DNA from: Prunella strophiata
Lineage: Eukaryota > Chordata > Aves > Passeriformes > Prunellidae
Length of the DNA stretch: 64,000 bases
Reading direction: 5' to 3'
NCBI GenBank assembly: GCA_036583965.1
Contig: JAZBQD010000014.1
Coordinates: 49,419,626-49,483,625, forward strand
Shown here piece after piece: positions 57,549 through 64,000 of the stretch. The position numbers and the translations under genes were made by a program. Under the pieces are notes generated by a model. It made no database searches, was not told where the DNA came from, and worked only from the letters and a program-made list of their open reading frames with translations. How positions within the stretch are numbered: the stretch's first letter is position 1; each line of letters starts with the position of its first letter.

Positions 57549-60500
57549 CTTTGCCTCAGATTGCCTCAAAGACTGGCCAGGGTCCATCCATTTCAAAAAT
57601 GCACAAGGAACTATCTAACTTCCTTACTGATATGTTCCTGGAAATCTACATTGCCACAAGATGATTGGAATGAATGCACGTGTATTACTTTTAATTGTAT
57701 TGTGAAAAGCTTCAAGTACCTACAGATATTTTTAAAAATTCCTTTAAGAAAACCTATTGGCTCCATAGTAATCTACCTGTCATTAGATTTACTCCACCAT
57801 TTTAAAGTATAGGTGGCAGCTTTATCCTTCACTCTGCAGGAATTTACAAGTGACCCCTCATGCATAACATATGTTTCCCATTTTACATGCTAACCTTTAG
57901 TATACTGAATGAACATTGATTTAAGTGCAAGATAGGATTCTAGTACAACAAATCACTTTAGGAAAACAGCAAAACAGACAAATGAGTAGACATGAAGAAT
58001 ATAGAAATCTTGGTGATTGATTCCACCTTCCTGAACAGTGCAGTATGACTAAATGCTGAATGACTTTCTATCTCCTTTCAGAAGCCCTTTGTTTACATTT
58101 CTAGACTGTATAGACCCTTACCCAGTGTTCTCCTGGCTGATGTTTGAGGCTGGTGTGGCTGTCCCAGAGAGCTGTGGGCATGGGAGCACAGACTGCCTAG
58201 GGAACCTAGCTCCTTTCTGAGTGGACTGCAGACTTTATTAGCTTTTAATTTTACACAGTCTCTTAAACATCCTCTCAAAAGGAAACTCTCATTTTATGGT
58301 GGCAAATGGTGTTTTAAAAATACATAGACAGAGTTGCAATTATGTAGAAAAATTGATTAAGTGGTCACAATTACCAAATAATAAAATATTGCTGTGAACT
58401 TATCACCTTTTATTCCATATTTTGTGCTATGATCTGAAATCATGTTCTGTTTTTTTCATTTTTGCAGGATCTTAAAAATGTCCTTTTAAGCATCTAGTAC
58501 ACAGTATCTTGATTTAGTGATGAGACAAACATGTTGCTATTCCAGGAATTGTTTTCTTGTTTTCTATATCCATAACTTTATAGCTTTTGTGTATTACAAA
58601 AATATCATGATAAGCTTTTTGGGTTTTTTTTAATGTCTAGTTAATAACTGCATTAGCCTTCATTTCTTACCTGTAGAACTGAGCAGAGAGTTGCAGTAAT
58701 CTTTCAAAGAAATGCTGGAATCCCATTATGAATCAATCTCTGTATTACAGAATGAGGCTCATGTGTATACTTTAGTGAAGAATTCATGGAAGCAGAAATC
58801 TACCTGTTCTCCCCCAGGGTAATGAGGCTCTGGTGCCTCATTCACTATTGCTTATCACTCAAAGCATAGAATGAGGAAAGAGTAAAAAATATTGTATAGG
58901 CTGCAGAAGAAATAAGCACATCAGAAACTATTTCATCAGCACTGTATTGAGATGTTTAGCAGAGCTCTTACTTGGTCTTTCTACTCAGAAAAAAAGGCCA
59001 CTGCAAGAAAGTAATACCAGAGACACAAACTACTGTTAGTCCTCTGTTAGCAAGTAAAAATAAACCTAACAAGCTGAAACAAGTATTTTTACAATGGAAA
59101 AGGAAAGAACTAATGAATCTCAAAGCTGTATTGATATATGTATATTTATGCATGTTTATTTATTTATTCCAAATTCATTCCATATATGTGTATACATATG
59201 CATATGTAAATATGCTTGTAATTAGGAGGGTACAGCTCCACCTCTGGTAAATCTTATGTTCCTGGGGGAACATGCATTTTTTAACTGTGCTCTAGCAGAC
59301 TCAGGAGAATGAGCTGACTTCTACTGAGATAGATATGTAAATTCTCAAAAGACACACATAGAAATATGCAGAATACTTCCTAAAGACTGGCAGGTCTATC
59401 CAAGTGCTGCTTTTGACTCAACTGGTGTCACTATAACTGACTATGATAATCAGGACTAAAACAGAGAGCTGTGAACCACAGACAGTCAATGTCCTTTAAC
59501 ATGACCCTGGAGTGTTCATATCCAGCATGGGACAATAATTAACAGTGCAGGTGAGGATTTTACAATGCTAGCTATGGATGGATCACTACCTTGATGGGGT
59601 GTAACAGCTTATCTGAGAATTGCTAAACATTTTCCCTAATTCAAGCTTCAGAGAAAAAGTAGGAAGCAAGTAGGTATATTAATTATACTGAAATAAGGTT
59701 ATGTAAGGGGAAAGAGACATATTTTATCCATGCATTTTCAGGATACCTTCCTCTGTACAGATAGGAATAAGCAAGTTTATGTGGCAGTTTGCAGAGAAGT
59801 GTTGACACAGATTAAGATGCAGAGAGGGAATTTGCACAGCCATCAGAGAGTTCCACAAATACTAATAGAGAGCTCAAGGCAGTAACAACCAGGCATGGAT
59901 ATCTTAGAGTTTTGGTTCTTTTGTACTGGTTATTTTCTTACTTCTAATGTGATTTTATCGACTTGTTTATGCCTGTGCCTGAAGTGTGTCAATGGCTCAT
60001 TCTCATTAGTGGTTCTCATGTCAGCCCACTATAATGTCATGCATGATGGCATTGTTGTTTAATAAGCCCCACAGTGAGAATACCTTGCCTGCTGTGGAAG
60101 AATGGTAAACAATCTTGCATCAAATTTATCTTGCTATGCAAAGCTCAGTCAGTAACCTATATGGTGTCCTTTTATAGGGCACTACCATTTTCTTTTTTGC
60201 ATTTTTGGAAAAACTATCAGGGCTGATGAATAAACAGATTCAACAAACTATCAGAAATGGATATGTAAAATTAGAACCCAGTCAGAAACTTAAAATTAGT
60301 AAACTAATTTATCCAACAGCAGAGCTCCCACAATATTTCCAGACTTTGTATAGATTCTTTATTTTTAACCTATGAAGAGTAGATGAAACAACAAATAGGT
60401 TATCTGGGACTAATCAAGCATATGAAAATGACCAAGGCAACTAGTAATGGGAAAAAAAGTGATGCTTTCTAGTGTATAGCTCTGCTATTTATGACTGTTT

Positions 60501-63332
60501 CTCTACAGTACATTTTCTTATCACTTTTTTAAAAAATTCTATTTGTATGTAAATAGATTTAAAATTCCACCTTGGGAACCAATGCAGCATCCAGTTAGAA
60601 AAAAACAGACAAATGTTTTTATCTGATAGCCTGTAAACTTGTAATACATAAATATATACAAACATCAGATAAAATACCTGCAATGCATATACACACAATT
60701 TAAATCTCCTGTCAGAAGAATATGAAACCACAGGTAAAAATGTTGTGTAAATGTTTGATTCACATTTGTGGGAATGCAATAATTTTATCTATTTGAATTC
60801 TCATAAAAAATAGAAATTCTACAAATAGTGTAGAAATGGTGAGATATGGCCCTTACAGTAACCATTAATGTTTAATCCTTAATAGTTAAGTCACTTTATA
60901 ATTATTGTAGATGACCATATAAGGAACAAAGTATGCAGCAGCTGTATCTGATTATACAATGATGCTGTTTCAGTATCAAAAATGTGTACATTACCAAGAA
61001 CTTATTTTTATACTAGCAATGTTATGGAAAAAGTAAGCCAAACTGAACATTTAATGGAATGTTTGGTTTTGCCCCATGTATTAGAACACAAATGCACTTT
61101 TACTTTATGTATGTTTTCAGATATTTGTTGCAATGATGTGTGTGTCATTTTAATGAGCAGGGCTGTTACACCAGTAAATTTGACTGGTTTTCTTCAAAAC
61201 GTTTAACTGAACGGATTTAATTTTTCTTTTCTCTTGCAGCAGGGAATGCAGGTGTCTCACTTAGTTCTTTAGGTGAATCTGCCCTATTAGAGCCTAGCTA
61301 AGCATGCTCTGCTGAAAGCTTAATCCAAGGGCTGATGAAGCTCAAGTTCCCTCAGGTGTGATGTTGACTGTGGTTATTTCACAGAAGAGCCCAGAGTGCC
61401 AGTGTTAAGAAACACTGGATGAAGTGATTATAGGACCCACTACTTTACTGTCAGGTCCTACTGTTATCATAACAAATTTGCCTACATTTTACAGTGGGGG
61501 GCTTGGGCTTTGGGTTTGTTTCATATTTTTCTGATTAATCATTCTGATTATTCAGATAGTTATAAACACAGCTTTAGGACCAAATTTACTTGTAGTTTAT
61601 ATCCATTGGTTTTCTTATATGATCCTTTCATTTTAATAATTATTTACCCCTTCCAGTGTTTACTCTATCATGTTTTACTGGCATTGTGTTTCCCCTCAGC
61701 TGCTTTTCCTTGCCAGAAATAAGAGGCACGGTCTGTAGGAGGCTCTGGACTCCATTGACCAGCCCAATAGCCCTGCTCTACTTTTGTCTCTGAATTTGTC
61801 TTTTTTTTGACACATGATCATAACTGCACACATGACCATGCCCAAATCACCTATGACAGTGGCACATCCCATGTTCTACTTCTTTTATTTAAGCCAGCTA
61901 TTGACTATATTTCAACACATGTGACAGCAGTACCCAAATGCCTTTTGATAACAGTGTATCTACTAGATCTTTTTTTCTCTTTAGTCACCCCTAGCTGGTA
62001 AAGTGCTAGATCTCAGCAGAGTTTTCTGTCTATTTTCTATAAGTGTATGCCTTGGCAAGTAGTGTTACTGATTTTGATCTCTCCCAGTGTAGGTTTGGAC
62101 ATAGTGTCCCTATGTTATCCTAGTTCTTTCCTTGACAATATTCTCAACTTTCTCTATTTCTCAACTTTCTATCACAATCAGCTACAGTGCAGCAGTGTAG
62201 CATGTTCAAAAAAAACCCAGAATTAAAACCAACAAAACCCAACAATAGGGAATTTGGCATGTAAATCTTTCTTTTGAAAATTACTTAGTTCATTTCACTA
62301 CTTAATATTAGTTTATTTCTGTAAATGTACCAATGGTACCCAAAGAGAAATAAGTAGTGGCGTTTTCAAAAATTCTCTGACAGTCACTGCCCATCATTTG
62401 AAGACATATTAGGACTTGGTTTGCAAACATTACCAATATCTTGTAGCACATTGGATATGGCTTTCCAAATGGTAGAACTCATCAGCAGGAACATTTTTTC
62501 AACTCTGCTTAGAGTTCTGACAGGGGAGAAGCACAAATTTCCCATCCTGCCAAGCAATTTTGTGTCAAACCAGGATGTTTCGGCTCATGTTACTGTCTCC
62601 TGTGCATCTCATTCTGAGAACCTCTGGGGAAAGCTTGTCTGGGATAGGGATTCCACTAGATGTGAAACACAGAGATCCATCTCTTCATTTAGCCCCTGAT
62701 TTAGTGCCTTCAAGATTTTTCTTTCTCCTTTAAAGTTCTTAAAAACATTCAAACTGTTGATATGAATTTTAAAAGGTGAAAATATCAGTGTACAAGTCAC
62801 AGCATTTTAATCTCTCATGCTTTGTCTGGGTTTGGTTCTGACCTAGGAAGTGTCCTGAACCAGCACTGCTGTTTCCTGGCTAAGACATGGTCCTGTAGTA
62901 CCTAACAAATGCCCATTAAATAAAGCTATTAGGAAATATCTTAAATGGTGATTGAAATTAACAGACTTGACTCTGCTCTTTCCAAGATGTGTAAGAACCT
63001 GTTCCTTTCTGTCTACCAGTTGTCAGATATCAGCTTTTTTCCATGCAGCCCATTATTAGGCTGTGCTCAGCTTAGAAAAGCTGATCCTTTTCCAGCATTT
63101 TATTCAGGGTGTCTGTAGATAAGAGTAGTTTAAGATTCAAGTTTTAAATTGGACTCAAACTTGGAAACAAGTGTAGGCCTAACCAACAAGGTGAACACAC
63201 CTGCACCATGCAGGAGACTGTGATGGCAGCCAGAAAGTAAATTGCAGCTAACAGGAAGGGATGTCACTCCATCCTGTCTACATTGTGTGTGATTAACTGT
63301 GATTAAACTATTACACTTTTCTTACTAAACAG
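57549..63332. other. Unique AT-rich non-coding DNA
   Basis: No gene, RNA or transposon is recognised over about 5.8 kb. Open frames are at most 97 codons without motifs. A GC-richer stretch near 58110-58240 is unremarkable. TATG/TATA-rich low complexity occurs at about 59130-59220. A small imperfect direct repeat (TCTCAACTTTCT twice) lies at 62142-62171. Confidence 0.5.
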
Positions 63333-63377
63333 GTATGTGATTCAGAAGTGTTGTGAGAATTGGACAGCACAGCATCT

Positions 63378-64000
63378 GTAAGAGGAAAAAGCAATTTAAA
63401 GATGAAATATTAAACCTTAAAATACACATTGAGGGTGCCAGTAAAAAATATCTGACAGAATGGGATTACTTAATCTTTTATCATAAAACATCATAGTATC
63501 AAATCAAAAGTGATGAGGAACAGATAAGCAAGAAGAAAGCATTTCAATTTAGACAAAGGAAAACTGCTACAGTAAAAATGCATTCTGGCCCAGGGTATTC
63601 TGCTCATTATTCAGTACCTTTAACTGAGAAGAAAGAAAGCTCCTTATTGTAGGCATCATCTTAAGAAGACATTTTATCTCTAGGATTTTTGAGTGATTTC
63701 TTTTTTTATCTTGTTACAAGTCTGTTTGCAAAGAGTTCATATTATTTTGTTCTTATGTAGCCATACAGTTTAGTTTCTCATTTCCTGCTATGCAGCAATC
63801 ATTAAAACAGCATTAGTGGGACATTGTCAGAGTGCCCTTTAGGTGAATGGATTTCCCTGGTATATCCCTATGTAGCAGGGTACAACTCCACTGAGTTGCT
63901 TTTAGGAATTTAAAGGAATTTAAAACCAGAGCAGCTGCATCCAGGAAATTTCCTTGTTATCTAGAAAGAAACAGTTGATAAAAATGCCATCACTTCAGGC
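63378..64000. other. Unique AT-rich non-coding DNA at the window edge
   Basis: Nothing recognised. Confidence 0.5.

Noticed and set aside
58640..58730. Minus-strand CTACAG|GTAAGA donor with a possible 30-bp exon
   Set aside because: Good donor but a weak acceptor (TTTGAAAG), and no coding continuity.
1..64000. tRNA, rRNA, snRNA, CRISPR array, bacterial-style operon, CpG island
   Set aside because: None was seen. The composition, CR1 and LTR content show vertebrate nuclear DNA without such features in this window.

Overview
This window is AT-rich vertebrate nuclear DNA, almost certainly from a bird. The evidence for a bird is several 3'-anchored CR1 LINE fragments with the avian-type tail, and a solo LTR that I recognise from memory as a songbird-type ERVL LTR. 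There is no operon-like coding density, rRNA, tRNA or CRISPR array, and no open frame that I can match to a known protein. The open frames longer than 60 codons are low-complexity or lie in transposon sequence or locally GC-richer DNA. The window reads as a gene desert or a very large intron.

Layout. 1-10.3 kb: unique AT-rich DNA with a pure compound tetranucleotide microsatellite (5101-5218) and traces of an ancient palindromic repeat (about 7.85-8.13 kb). 10.36-12.44 kb: two plus-strand CR1 3' ends (10361-10745 and a much older one at 12344-12442), with a 44-bp tandem duplication between them. 12.5-40.6 kb: mostly unique sequence with simple repeats. This stretch holds the most speculative item, four exon-like segments on the minus strand (30193-30265, 24030-24088, 20051-20125, 19035-19100). 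They have canonical splice sites and agreeing reading phases, with a stop and a polyadenylation signal at the low-coordinate end. I cannot name the protein, and it may be chance. 40.61-41.21 kb: the largest CR1 fragment, minus strand. 41.2-53 kb: unique DNA with a GC-richer island around 47.6-48.0 kb (9-bp periodic sequence), a 48-bp tandem duplication and an ancient palindromic repeat at 52.09 kb. 53.08-53.66 kb: an ERVL-like solo LTR carrying a nested 41-bp CR1 stub. 57.23-57.54 kb: a second solo LTR, minus strand, with TG...CA ends and a perfect 6-bp target-site duplication. 57.5-64 kb: unique AT-rich DNA.

The best-supported results are the two solo LTRs, the four CR1 pieces and the nested insertion. 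Gene-like claims are flagged as weak throughout.
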